Below, in pieces: positions 24,439 through 36,436 of a stretch of DNA of 64,000 nucleotides. The DNA is from Silene conica (lineage: Eukaryota > Streptophyta > Magnoliopsida > Caryophyllales > Caryophyllaceae), in contig CM055319.2 in NCBI GenBank assembly GCA_029255685.2, forward strand, positions 16,953,247-17,017,246, written 5' to 3'. Within the stretch, counting starts at the first letter, position 1; each line of letters starts with the position of its first letter. A program made the position numbers and the translations under genes. Below the pieces are notes generated by a model. The model had not been told where the DNA came from. It saw nothing but the letters and a program-made list of their open reading frames with translations, and searched no databases.

Positions 24439-25466
24439 GGATATTCTACATGGTAACCCTGTATTTTTCCAAATTCTACGTGGTAACCCTGCTTTTAAGT
24501 AAACACACATGGTAACCCTCAACTTTATTAATATGTATTGCCGTGACCCTAAACTTTTTTTCCGTCACTTTTGTCCGTTAAGTATGAACGTGGCCAATTG
24601 AATTTTGAGATTTTCTACAAAGTAACCCTTTGTTTTTTGTATCCTACAAAATAACCCTATTTGTTTTTTTACAAAAGAAATAATCTTAAAAATGCTCCCT
24701 TGTTTCCTCAATTTATTAAAATTAACAGGTTTTTTACTCGCCTACTCAAAAGAACGTCAACTCTTAATATCATCATCTCTTCAAAGTAGGATTACCATAA
24801 ATCCCTAAAAATCGGGTTCAATAATTAACAAATAATTCAACCAATGTTTACAAATAAGTCTCTACTCCTCAATTGTACCTAACTTTAGTGTGTGAATATG
24901 TCGAACAATTGAAGTCATTATTGCGTTTACAACATTTTTAGTTTTGAGATATATGTTGAGGTTTTAAAAACAAAAGTTTTCTTAGTTATATTACTATTAT
25001 GAATTAAATTTGGGATTGATTATTATAATACTCGATATATAGTACGTTTACTATGCTATTTAGAATATTTTATTGAGAATTTTTTTATATCAAACAACGT
25101 TTTTATTGAAATTTTTTTCAAAACTCAGTTTATTGAAGGGTAATGAGGGTGGGTTTGACAATTTGGGTGTAATTAAGCAAAATTGTGAAAATAAGATTAA
25201 TTAACGGATTATGTTTTTATACACATCTGAATTGTAGAAAAAATAAGGTTATGTTGTAGAATGTTTTAAAATATGGGGTTACCTTATGGAAAACCACAAA
25301 ATTCAAATTGCCACGTCACATACTAACGGACAAAATTGACGGAAAAACAATTAAGGGTCACGGCAATACGCATTAATAAAGTTGAGGGTTACCACGTGTG
25401 GTCTCTGAAAAATAGGGTTACCGTGTAGAATTTGAAAAAACACAGGGTTACCGTATAGAATAACCC
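24439..25466. mobile_element. Mutator-like non-autonomous element with long terminal inverted repeats
   Basis: Left and right ends match as inverted repeats over about 190 bp. Both contain TTCTAC..GGTAACCCTG, CAAATTCTAC and GTAACCCTCAACTTTATTAA in the same order. Both sides are runs of T (10 left, 9 right), compatible with a 9-bp target duplication. There is no coding inside. Confidence 0.75.
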
Positions 25467-25514
25467 TTTTTTTTTGTGTCCTGATTTCTTAATGTCTCAC
25501 TACTACAAAATATC

Positions 25515-25960
25515 GATACGAAGACGGTTAAAAACCGTTCTCCTATGAGTGGCGGAACCGTGCTCCCCATGGCCGTCCTCTTTACCTAAGAGAACGGTTC
25601 AACCGTCTTCTTTGTTGTCCACTTTTCAGCACGGTTCAAAAAGGAACCGGTCTCTTTGCTCCGTCCTATATGTACACTAACCGTGCTCTTTGCTTGACAT
25701 CTAACCCACTTTCCAGCACGGTTCAAAGGAGAACCGGTCTCTTTGCCCCCTTTCCAGCACGGTTCCAAAAGGAACCGGTCTCTTTGCTCCGTCCTATATG
25801 TACACTAACCGTGCTCGATCTTTGCGTGACATCTAACCCACTTTCCAGCACGGTTCCTAGATGAACCGTTCTCTTTTGTTCAACATGTTCAAACTTCGCG
25901 CCATATTTTTGAATTAATAGAGCACGCTTGAGAACATAACCGTTCTCTTTGCACCTGTTT
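25515..25960. repeat. Left subterminal repeats of the large CACTA
   Basis: Repeated AGCACGGTTC and GAACCGG/GAACCGTTCTC units recur about every 35-60 bp, with TCTCTTTGC between them. They match the right end in inverted orientation. Confidence 0.8.
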
Positions 25961-26212
25961 TTAATAAATTAATTTATAATTCTTCCGGCCTATTATATAT
26001 AATTTTTCCTGCAAATAAGCTACATCGCTAATAGCGTACAATAACATTGCTCCAACAACTATATTCAGGTAAAAAATTAGCCATATATAGAGAAAAATCT
26101 CCAAATACTACATCATTCATATATATCAACATACTTTCCGATCCACAAATTCTAGCTACATACGTATGTACTTAAGCTAAACTTCTAGCTACGACTTAAG
26201 CTAAACTTCATC

Positions 26213-29200
26213 ATGCATCGTTCATGGCTGGCTTAAACTGGAGCGCAAAGTTAGCCCATATATCCCTCACCTCGTCAATTTGCTGAAGCGAATATGTCAA
26301 CGGGGCTCTATGCATGAACTACAAACAAATTTTCAAAAATTGGTTAGAAATATTCTATCCAAGACTCCTATATAAGTAAAATGATAGAGGTAAGTAAGTA
26401 GATGAACTAAAAAACCAAAAACATACATTTGGAGTAATAGTAACATATCTTCCTTTGACGATGTCCAACATGTATCGACAAATATAATGTCCACATAAAA
26501 CGGAACCAAGAGGCTGCAAAGGGGCCTGAAAGGGGAGCTTATATTATAAATAAATACTTCACATGCACTATACTTAATAAGAGAAACAATATGTTAAGAT
26601 ACCTTAATCTTTTTCCAAACAACGTCGTTGGCCTCATATTTTGCAAGTGCATCGATAGAGTTCCTTTTCTCAAAGGCCCTGTATATATAGATAGCCGGCC
26701 AGCTGGTTTATATATTTATTCAGTTTTAGTTGATAATGAAGCGTTCGTTAATTTCAAGTATAATAGAAAAACAAGCTAAGGTCTATGATTGATGGCTTTT
26801 GGGTGGCTTAACTTTTGTTCCTAGCCTACAGAAACATTTTAAGGCAAATGTAGGGGAGTAACGGGAGGTATAATATATGAAGGCAAAATAAAAAGATCAG
26901 AAATAAGTTAGACATACTGGGTAATTGTATCCACGAAAAATTGACGAGGCTCTGTATGTCCGGCAGGATCACACCAATAGACTGTACTTTGAGCCGGATT
27001 GATCACGCCCAACATCCAATGCTTACTACAAGTTATAGAAAAATACAACGAAGATGTCAACTTAAATATTGACAAAAAATAATAAAATAATTAATCAAGT
27101 CATCAATAATAATACTATGAAAAGAAATTTATTATTACGTACCCCTGGGCATATGGAGCAAATATAAGTTTCCGACCTTTTCCACAATCGGTACATGTCA
27201 TTGCCCTAGCAACATAATCGGATCGATAATTTTCATCTGGAGCAATGGATTCTGAGGACATTATCTCTGGGCACAAGAATCCATAGTAACTAGTAATTTG
27301 CATATTATCGGCAAGATCACTCAAATACCTACAACAATAAGAATTCATAGTAACTATCTAGTACTAGTTTGAATATTATCAGATATATACTAATGGGATT
27401 GCAAAGGGGCAGCTTAAACAAAGAGACCGAACCTCATAAAGAGTGTAATGTGAGAGGCACCAATCATTTGTTCATCTAACAAATGAACAACCTCCTCATA
27501 ACTAAGGTAGCAAGTTTGTTTATTGTGTATCACATGTTCATCAATGGGAACATTGATCATTGTCCCACTTGCCTTTAAAACCCGAGCCTCAGTTTCTAAT
27601 AACTTCAAATCCATGGTCCACTACTTTTGCTTAAAATTGTGACTAACTTCAATTCCAAGGAAAGAAGATGGCGAAATCGAGGGCGAACACTTCTGAGGCT
27701 TGGATTTCTTTGCTGCTGCTTTATTTTTTCCTTGATCATTCTTTTTCATGGTTATCTAAATGTTGGCATAAATAAGTTGATAAATGGTATAACTCTCAAT
27801 GTATCTTATATCATTATACTAGCTAGAAATCTTAGTTACCTTATCAACAGGACTATGTATATGACTTTGCGGCCACTGAATAAATGAACCCTTAGCATGA
27901 GTCAATGTTATCATATCACCAACAGGCAATGGTAAATCATCATTTTCCGACACAGAATAGATTTCCTTGATTGACACTTTTCTAAAACCATCACGAAGGG
28001 CACTGCCATGAATGGAAACAAATTCGTCCTTACTTGATAGGTATACCATTCCTGAAGCCACTATCTTCGATGATTTGTTTGGCAGTGATAGCACACAATC
28101 TTTCCAAGCCTGAAAATTTAAGTTATAGTAGAATTTCAAACTTTTTTCATTTACTATAAAGTAGCGTCTTTAATAAAAAGCTTACATATATACCTGTTGT
28201 GTTACTGGGCCAGGAATCTTCAAAACATTGGTCACGGGTGGATCCTCAGCCACTTGTAGTGATTGCAATCCTTTTAGTGAGAGTGATTGCCTGTGAGACC
28301 CCTGCATAGATAGATTAGTGTTTTAAAACTTTTTTCATCGACTTTGAACTAGATAGTGTTTTAAATGCAAAGCTTACAGATCCTTTATTCTTAATGAAAA
28401 CCTTTTACAACCTGCCGTGGTGATATGGTAGGAATCTTCAGAACATTGGTTTTGGGTGTTTGATAATCCTCCTCTCGGGGTGTATCCTCTGGGCATGGCT
28501 CTTCACTCACTTTTAGTAATGCAGAATTTGTCGATCCCTCGGTACTCATAGATGTTCTTCCGTTCATTAAATCGTCTAATACTTTAGTACTTGGCTTCTC
28601 ACCAGTTAGCCAAAACTGCATCATCACTGATTTCAGCTTTTCCAAGTCATCAATTTGGAGTTGCATCAAATTGATCTTCTCGTACAACTCTTCTCTTGTC
28701 GGTTTTTTTGGTCCCTTCCCAAAATACTCAGTTATTGAAATACCTTGAGGAATTCCTCGCACACGGACCGGATGCTCAGGCTTGCCTATCGCCTTAGCGA
28801 GTATGTCTTGCCGTCCTTCGGGCACAAATACACCAGCCTCAACATCCTTTTCAAGGGATTCCTGCAAATCAACAATATTAATTAAGTTTTTAGCAGCAAA
28901 AAAAAAGAATAAACAACAGTAATAAATTAAACAACTGAACTAAACCGAGTTAGATTACAAATATGTTCCACTTACAATTTTCAAAGAAACTTCCTTATCA
29001 TAATCAGTCATGTCCCCTTTTGCTGACTTGTGAGCCCTTAGCCAAGTTAAATGTCGATCAACTTTTTCCACTGGTTTTCCCTTGGCAGCTAAATCTTCTT
29101 TCTATCAAAAAAGAAGAGAGTTCATGCGTGAAAATTCATGCCAATTCAACTTTTGACCTGGAAGTTAGCTAAAAAATGAAACCAATACATAGAACTTACG

Positions 29201-32200
29201 ACTTTAACTTGAATCCCTCGATATCCTGCTCGTGAGCCATAGTATTTCCCTTTTTTTTAGAGGCATTCTCCTTGTTCTTATCACTGATCGCCTAATAACA
29301 TAAATCATATAGATAAGAAAATAGTACGAGATACTATATACATATATATATTATCATGAAATAATTTGCGTGTCTACAAAAATAGAAATATTACCTTGAA
29401 TTTTTCACTAGTGTGAGATGCCAGAAACTTGTTCCAATCATCTTGTGTAATCTGCTTATACAAGGGTGGTGGTGTCTTCTGGATAGCTCCCGTCTCATCA
29501 TACATCCACTCACGAACCAAAGTGCATTTCCATTTTCTCCATAATTCAGCCAACTTTTGGAGACACCAATCGTGACGCTCTTCAATGACATGGAAAGCAC
29601 CCTGAATTGCCATGAATTAAGGTCATTATTTATTCAACAATTTTCAAATCCAATCAAGGTCATTATTTATTCAACAAGCTTGTGCATTGTCTATCGAAAA
29701 CTAATTAGAAGGCCGTAGATAAATAGTTCTGAGTAAGTAGCAACAATGGCATTTGGCATGAGTACTGAGTAGACAAGTTATGATGCATTATCAACAAGTA
29801 GCAACAATGACTTTACTGCCTCACTGCCGTTTCTGACTTCTTATGTGCTTAAATCACTGCTGTTGCACCCTCTACTGTCCTCTGCCCATTGCTGTTATCG
29901 TATCTGCCTGCACACTACTGTTGTTACTTCCGTATCTGTATCTGTTCTACGGTATTACCAGTCTGTTCAGACCAGTATACCTGCTGCTGGTATAGTTGCA
30001 GTTCTGGTCTGCACCACCCCCCCTTGCACTGTCCTCTGTGGGTCTGTTCCTACTGCTCTACTTAATTCTACCTTGCTGCTGCCGTTAAATGCTGCTGACC
30101 TACTACTTTTAGTTATCCTAAGTCCATAGTTAAAGTATGTAACTAATACTAGACAATGCACAACAAGAAACTTAAAACAACAAGAATTGCTGGCAAGACA
30201 TTCTAAGTTTCTTATAAAACTCTAAGAATAGGTTCTAATGATTTATTTACATTATACCAGAAAATACTAGGGCGGCCTATCCCATTGAGTACATTCCGAA
30301 TGCCAAAGTATTCATCAGCGGCTATACAGCTCTGGTAAGTTCAATGCCGAGGCATGTCTGTCCATGAATACTTGTTAAAGCCTTTAGTTCCTTACTACAT
30401 GTCTGTCCATGAATACTTTGTGATTGCACTGATTACGGTTGTTTTTGTAGGTATGGTGTGGGCAGCCGTATCAAGCTGCAGTACTTTTAGTGATCCTAAG
30501 TCCTCTGTGGGTCTGCTCCTACTGGGGACAAATCCAGAAACTTCAAACTCAGGGTGTGAAATACAAGAAACTTAAAATAACAAATCCTAAGCCTTTTAGG
30601 CTGTGAACCGATGTGAGAATAAATCGAATACAAGTGATTAACAGCTCTTACATATGTTTATTATTTCATTACCAAATTATGTCTCTAACTACATGAATTG
30701 AAGGCGAGACTATATTTACTCTCCTACGGGTTCTGTGACTTGCCTGGTCTGGGCAGACCAGAGGCACGACAGATTGGTAAGACAGAGTGCAGGGAGTAGC
30801 AGAATGAGCTAGTGCAGTAGCGGCAGAATGCAGCAGGTTCAGTGGGGTAGCAGATAGTCGTGTGTAGGGTAGTAGCAGCACGTTGGGACACAGTCCAACC
30901 TAGTGTGCATCCCAAAACAGAAGTGTAATAGCATTGGGAGGGTGCAACAACAGTAAACAGACACGCATGAGACACGAATAACATTGAGTTGTAGCGAATG
31001 CAGTAAGGGCAGTGGCCATGAGTGTAGTATGTAGTGGTAGTGAGCAGTGGCCATGAGTGTAGTATGTAGTTGCAGCAGCACCATTAATCGAGAAATAGAT
31101 TAATACCAATGACGAGTTTATAGCATATGAAACCACTCCTTACCCATAACAGTCCAGCAGTTATGCGCAGCAGTACCCGACATCATAAAACAATAAAAAC
31201 AACAGCTACGAACAGACACAGACACTACAGCAGTTCGACATGTAAAGCAGTAGCAACAATGACAGTCCATAGCATTTATGTACAGGAATTTTAGTCTCTA
31301 CTTCGGAAAACACAGATGTTGCTACCATTGAAGGATGAATTCACGGGAAATGGGGTCAGAAATATAGCATGGTGACAGTACATAGAGGACATATAAAATT
31401 CAGAAAGTGACAACATTCATAACCACATAAACATATCAGAAACATAAATGTCAATTTGATGTGTTCTACACAAATTTGTTGTTACAGTGAGGGTTGTATC
31501 GATGTCATTGTCGGTTTCCTCTCCCTTTTCTATTAGTATTTTGTTTTTGCACCTGTAATAGACGCAAAAAACTGACCCCAAAAAGACCCAAAACAGACCT
31601 TATATCAGACCCGTATCAGACCAGAAAAGAGACCGTAACAGACCCATCTGCAGGCCTGTAATAGACGCAAAAAACTGACCCGAAACAGACCCGAAACAGA
31701 CCTTATATCAGACCCGTATCAGACCAGAAAAGAGACCGTAACAGACCCATATCAGACCTGTAATAGACGCAAAAAACTGACCCGAAACAGACCAAAATCA
31801 GATCCTATACTCTTCTTATACTCTTCCTTAATTCATGAGTGCCATTACAAAGCAAAAGTGGCTCTTGAACATCGTTATCATCTTGACCAAAATCAGATCC
31901 TATACTCTTCCTATACTCTTCCTTAATTCCTATACTGATTGGTGTTTGCTACACTGAACTATATCCATAACCAGACAGTTAAAAAAAACAACAGAAGAAA
32001 CTCAAGCAACATAATACTAGACTAAACAGAACAAGACCAATAGAAGACAGGAGAACAGGTTAAAATAACATACCGTCAGTTCACTCAGCATAAGGTTCAA
32101 TGTCGGTTGATCCACATCCTCCCAACTATCCAGTGCGGGACTAACATTCCCCCGAACAGTCACGCCTATCCATGAACTAAACTTAGATGCATATTTTCCT

Positions 32201-32271
32201 GTCGGCAATTTATCTTCTTTGTCCCACTCAAGCTCAATGGGTTGTTTCTGTTTAATAGCTCTTGCAGCCAT
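26213..32271 (-). CDS. CACTA second gene: TNPA-like N-part fused to a Ulp1-like (C48) protease domain
   Basis: Thirteen exons can be traced by consensus splice sites: 32074-32271, 29395-29601, 29200-29291, 28976-29101, 28412-28861, 28194-28301, 27840-28109, 27433-about 27755, 27143-about 27333, then about 26920-27029, 26602-26681, 26431-26527 and 26213-26322. The N-part matches CACTA second proteins (PTGKYASKFSSWIGVTVRGN, GKPEHPVRVRGI, SITEYFGKGPK). A DUF8039-like segment follows (GSFIQWPQSHI). The C-part is Ulp1-like: HWMLGVINPAQSTVYWCDPA supplies the His and Asp region, and LQPLGSVLCGHYICRYM the Gln and Cys region. An in-frame TAG occurs at 27621-27623. Intron 1 (about 2.5 kb) holds tandem repeats. 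The function in transposition is unknown; deSUMOylation is only an inference. Confidence 0.75.
29650..32000. other. Long first intron of the CACTA second gene
   Basis: No coding is supported. It contains a 48-bp direct repeat (CTGTCCATGAATACTT at 30359 and 30407), a direct repeat with GTGGCCATGAGTGTAGTATG at about 31012 and 31049, CTG/CAG-rich stretches, and the 102-bp tandem repeat listed separately. Confidence 0.5.
31552..31801. repeat. Tandem repeat, about 102-bp unit, 2.5 copies
   Basis: Units start CCTGTAATAGACGCAAAAAA at 31552, 31655 and 31757. Each is built from shorter CAGACC-type repeats (ACAGACCC, TCAGACC). Confidence 0.85.
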
Positions 32272-33274
32272 ATCTAAAACAGTTCGGCCCCTCTGATTTA
32301 TTTCGATGCTTCGCCTTCAACAATGCCTTGTGTTCCTCAATGTACGGCTGTACCTCATCCTCGTTATGAAGAACATATGTATGTGCTATATGCCATTTCT
32401 CAGTTGCCATATCTACACGAACATGACCCCTAAGACCTTTGCCCATCATCCACTCACTGTGCCTATTCTTAGGAATCCCAGGTAGCTCAGAATCTGACAA
32501 GTGTGCATAGCAATAAAAAAGTGCTTCATCCGTGATTGCACGCTCAGCAATAGACCCTTCAGGACGATATCTATTAGATGTATAATCCTTGTACACTTTC
32601 ATCAATCTCTCAAAAGGATATTGATACCTTAGATAAACTGGACCAAGGTATTTGATTTCTCTAACCAAGTGTACAGTTAAATGCACCATTATTGTGAAAA
32701 ATGAAGGAGGAAAGTACATTTCCAATTGACAAAGAGAAGTGACAATTAGTTTTTGCAAAGACTCCAACTCCTTGGGATCTAACACTTTATTGCATATGAC
32801 ATTGAAGAAAAAGCAAAACCTACTTATGTCGAATCGAACTTTTTTAGGTAAAATCGAACGTATAGCCACTGGTAGTAGTTGTTGCATCAAAGTATGACAA
32901 TCATGAGACTTTAAACCAACAAGCTTAAGATCTGTCACTGATACTAGGCTGCTGATATTGGAAGAATATCCCTCCGGCACTTTAACACTACGTAAGCACT
33001 CACAAAACTCTGTTTTCTCCTTTCTTGAAAGTGTATGAGCAGCCGGAGGCAAATAATATCGTGTTCCTTTCTTTTCTGGTGCCAACTCAGGTCTGATTTT
33101 CATATCCACCATGTCCATCCTAGCTGATGTGTTGTCTTTTGACTTATTCGGAACATTCAGAAGAGTGTTGATTATATTGTCACACACATTTTTCTCAATA
33201 TGCATAACATCTAAGCAATATCTTATAGAAAGGTCACGCCAATATGGAAGTTTTTCAAAAAGAGGAGACATCTT
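32252..33274 (-). CDS. TNP2 transposase, C-terminal part (3' of the copia insertion)
   Basis: This is the continuation of the transposase whose N-part is 43686-45305. Its frame matches that of the N-part across the 5-bp duplication CTTAT left by the retrotransposon. Landmarks are KLPYWRDLSIRYCLDVMHIE, KNVCDNIINTLLN, SHDCHTLMQQLLPVAIR and MYFPPSFFTIMVHLTVHLV, all standard for CACTA TNP2 and its DUF4218-like C-part. The stop at 32252 lies 20 nt past the ATG of the next gene at 32271, so the two frames overlap. This end is shorter than in many TNP2 proteins, which carry a further domain. Confidence 0.85.
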   Translation of the reverse strand, partial: KMSPLFEKLPYWRDLSIRYCLDVMHIEKNVCDNIINTLLNVPNKSKDNTSARMDMVDMKIRPELAPEKKGTRYYLPPAAHTLSRKEKTEFCECLRSVKVPEGYSSNISSLVSVTDLKLVGLKSHDCHTLMQQLLPVAIRSILPKKVRFDISRFCFFFNVICNKVLDPKELESLQKLIVTSLCQLEMYFPPSFFTIMVHLTVHLVREIKYLGPVYLRYQYPFERLMKVYKDYTSNRYRPEGSIAERAITDEALFYCYAHLSDSELPGIPKNRHSEWMMGKGLRGHVRVDMATEKWHIAHTYVLHNEDEVQPYIEEHKALLKAKHRNKSEGPNCFRYGCKSY

Positions 33275-33279
33275 CTTAT

Positions 33280-34269
33280 TGTGGGGAATAAAGCATGTAT
33301 TCGCCCTAAACTTGCAGGATTATAATGAATTTTACAGTTGTGATTATGGTCATAAGATAAATAAAAACATCAAAAGAAATACAACCTTGAGTCCTTGCTT
33401 GAACAGGCCTAAGAACAGGAATTAAAATAAATTCCCTCCTATAACTTGCACCCAAGACTTGATTGAGATGATGCCGCGTGTGCTAGAAAATACTCTCCAA
33501 TTGCCTTGCGATATGGGGAAAGCCTTTTGAGGTTTTAGATGTGAGATCTGAGTTTTGGGAAAATAATGTTCTCAAAACCCTAATTGTGAGAATTATGATT
33601 CAACAGTTACTGACATAAGGAGAAGGACTCTCCTTATGTAGTACTCGGGTGGGTCGGCCGAATTGGGGTGAGAGTGGGCTTTGTCCACTCTTACCTTATT
33701 CCTTTGCGTGATTCGAACCGTTTTGCTAAATATTATTTGCGGGATTTTCAATATAAATCGCATGCGTGTTATCAGATATTAATGCAGTCGATGTATTAAT
33801 AATGGTCTGATAAAATTACGATATTGTATAATTACCCAAATTAATATAACTGTTTATATTAATACGCGAAATTAATATTTAATTAAATATAACTGTTTAT
33901 ATTTAATTTACGAATTAATCATGTAATCCGTGTTAGCTAAAATTATTTAATCCGTATTAAATAATAATCTCAACATCTTATTGACTAATTTAATAGTCAA
34001 TACCTCTGACTAACTGTTTAGTCGTATCCGGCATAAATGTGACTGTATTTTCATACCTTCACATCTCTCAAACGTGTCCTATAGGTGTGACATATAGGGA
34101 CCAGTTGATCACCGTCATCCGTATGACAATAACGTCAAACTTATCTAGCAAGCCAACCGTTATTGATAAACGTGGATCAACTGATAATAATACTGAAGCA
34201 TGCCCTTGTGATCCTTTAAGAGATTTAGTAAGTCATTGTACTTAATTGTCAAGGACACCAGCCCCAACA
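33280..34269 (-). repeat. Copia 3' LTR
   Basis: It runs TGTGGGGAAT to CCAGCCCCAACA on the plus strand and pairs with 42696-43685 without visible length difference. Confidence 0.92.
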
Positions 34270-34360
34270 ATCTCCCACTTGTCCGTACAAGGGTATGTGC
34301 AATGACGTTATCACACTACATGTGGAGGACACAAGCTCCAACAAACTCCCACTTGTCCGT
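34270..34360 (-). promoter_or_regulatory. Two tandem polypurine tracts of the copia element
   Basis: The inner tract (minus strand AAGTGGGAGAT) abuts the LTR at 34270-34280. A second tract (AAGTGGGAGTT) lies at about 34344-34354, next to a second LTR-like start, TGTTGGAGCTTG, at 34343. The solo LTR at 17086 begins at the position corresponding to the outer tract. Confidence 0.7.
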
Positions 34361-36436
34361 ACAAGTGTAGGTGCGATAACCGATTCTCATATCCTTTTCA
34401 AATTTCTCCCACTCAATGTAAGACAATTTGCAAATCCGCATTCGCAAAGGTCGTATCTCACAAGCGATCTGTATCAAGAGTGGTTTCCCCGACTAGAGAG
34501 TAACTTAACTGATAAAACGAATCTGTATTCGAGCATGGCCATGCATTTCAGTTACTACGCCTCGAGTGGCCCTGAGAAATGATAAAATCCTGATAAGGGT
34601 TTGGATATTTCCCTCAACTCGAATCCTGCCGATATCGCGCAGCATGAAATAACCCAGAAAAAATCCTCTTGGCCCCTGTTACGATGACCGTGGGAAAGAA
34701 ACCAAAGTTACCCAAAATATGCCTTAATCTCAAGAAACAGTTGAAAGTCAAAAGACTCGACTCTAAGGAACACTATGGAGGTCCTATCCACGACCTGGCA
34801 CCCAATGTTATAAAACATTTAGGACTCCATAACGTTGTCACGGGGTGTCCTACGAGATATCCGTATAACTCGCCTTTGTGATTGGTCAGTCATCCGTTTG
34901 ACTTATGGCTCGTTGAACCCACCATCAACCAACGTCACAAAATGATTACCTGAGTTATCAGCTCAAGTGGGTAATCAAGGACTAAAACGATGTAATGTTA
35001 ATCAGTTCACTTTGTGGTGTTCAAAACTGGCGTACAATTCGACATGAAAAACAAAACATTATATATCATAACAATAAGGTTGAATAGAGTACACGAGGAA
35101 ATGAATTATTACAAGAATTCATAAAAGAGTACTACAACTTAGGAACACATCTAATTCCCATGGAATGAATGGGCCCTTCATGCTTATCACGTGGTAATGC
35201 TTTAGTGAGAGGATCAGCTATGTTGTCATCCGTAGCGATCTTATCAATGAAAATCTCCTTTTGCTCCACGTAATCTCTGATTAGATGAGCTTTCCGTTGT
35301 ACATGCCTAGCCTTGTTGCTAGACTTATGCTCCTTAGCTTGGAAGATGGCACCTTTATTATCACAATAAACGGTGATTGGGTCATTCGAACTAGGCACTA
35401 CTGAGAGTCCTTGGAAGAATTGACGCATCCATATTGCTTCTTTAGCTGCTTTTGAGGCGGCATAGTACTCGGACTCATTCGTAGAATCTGCTATAACACT
35501 CTGTTTGGAATTCCAGCTGACAGCAGCGCCATTAAGAGTAAAAACGAATCCAGACTGAGATTTCGAGTCGTCTCGATCCGTTTGGAAGCTAGCATCTGCG
35601 TAACCCGTGGCACAGAGCGTCGAGTCGCCTCCGTAAGTCAATCCCCAATCTTTAGTCCTCCGTAGGTACTTAAGAATGTTTTTCACGGCCATCCAGTGTT
35701 GTTCACCTGGATGAGCTTGGAATCGGCTTGTCATACTCAATGCATATGCAACGTCTGGACGTGTGCATATCATGACATACATGATCGATCCTATTGCCGA
35801 AGCATAAGGAATCCGACTCATGCGCTCTTTCTCTTCCAATGTCTTAGCTTCTTGAGTCTTGCTCAAGTGAAGCCCAGTAGTCATAGGAAGGAACCCCTTC
35901 TTGGAGTTCGTCATGCTGAATCTCTCTAGAATCTTATCTATGTAAGACTCCTAACTGAGAGACAACATCCGTCGTGATCTATCCCTATAGATACGGATGC
36001 CCAAAATTCTTTGTGCCTCTCCCAGATCTTTCATCTGGAAATGGTTTTTCAACCATGCTTTAACCGAAGAAAGGAGAGGTATGTCATTCCCAATCAAGAG
36101 TATGTCATCGACATACAGTACCAGGAAGACAATCTTGCTCCCACTCGACTTGATATAGAGACATGGTTCCTCGACTGATCGAACGAATCCATTCTCTTTT
36201 ATCACTTGGTCGAAGCGATGATTCCAACTCCGCGATGCTTGCTTAAGTCCATAGATGGAACGCTTAAGCTTGCAAACCTTCTTAGGATGTTCTGGATCAA
36301 TAAAACCCTCGGGTTGTACCATGTACAACTCTTCCTCCAAATAACCGTTTAAGAAGGCGGTTTTAACGTCCATTTGCCATATTTCATAGTGATGAAATGC
36401 GGCGATCGCTAAGATAATCCGAATGGATCGTAGCAT

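Noticed and set aside
29845-31136. Several ORFs of 60-95 codons on both strands in the CACTA intron
   Set aside because: They arise from CTG/CAG-rich repetitive sequence, overlap one another on both strands, and sit between good splice sites.
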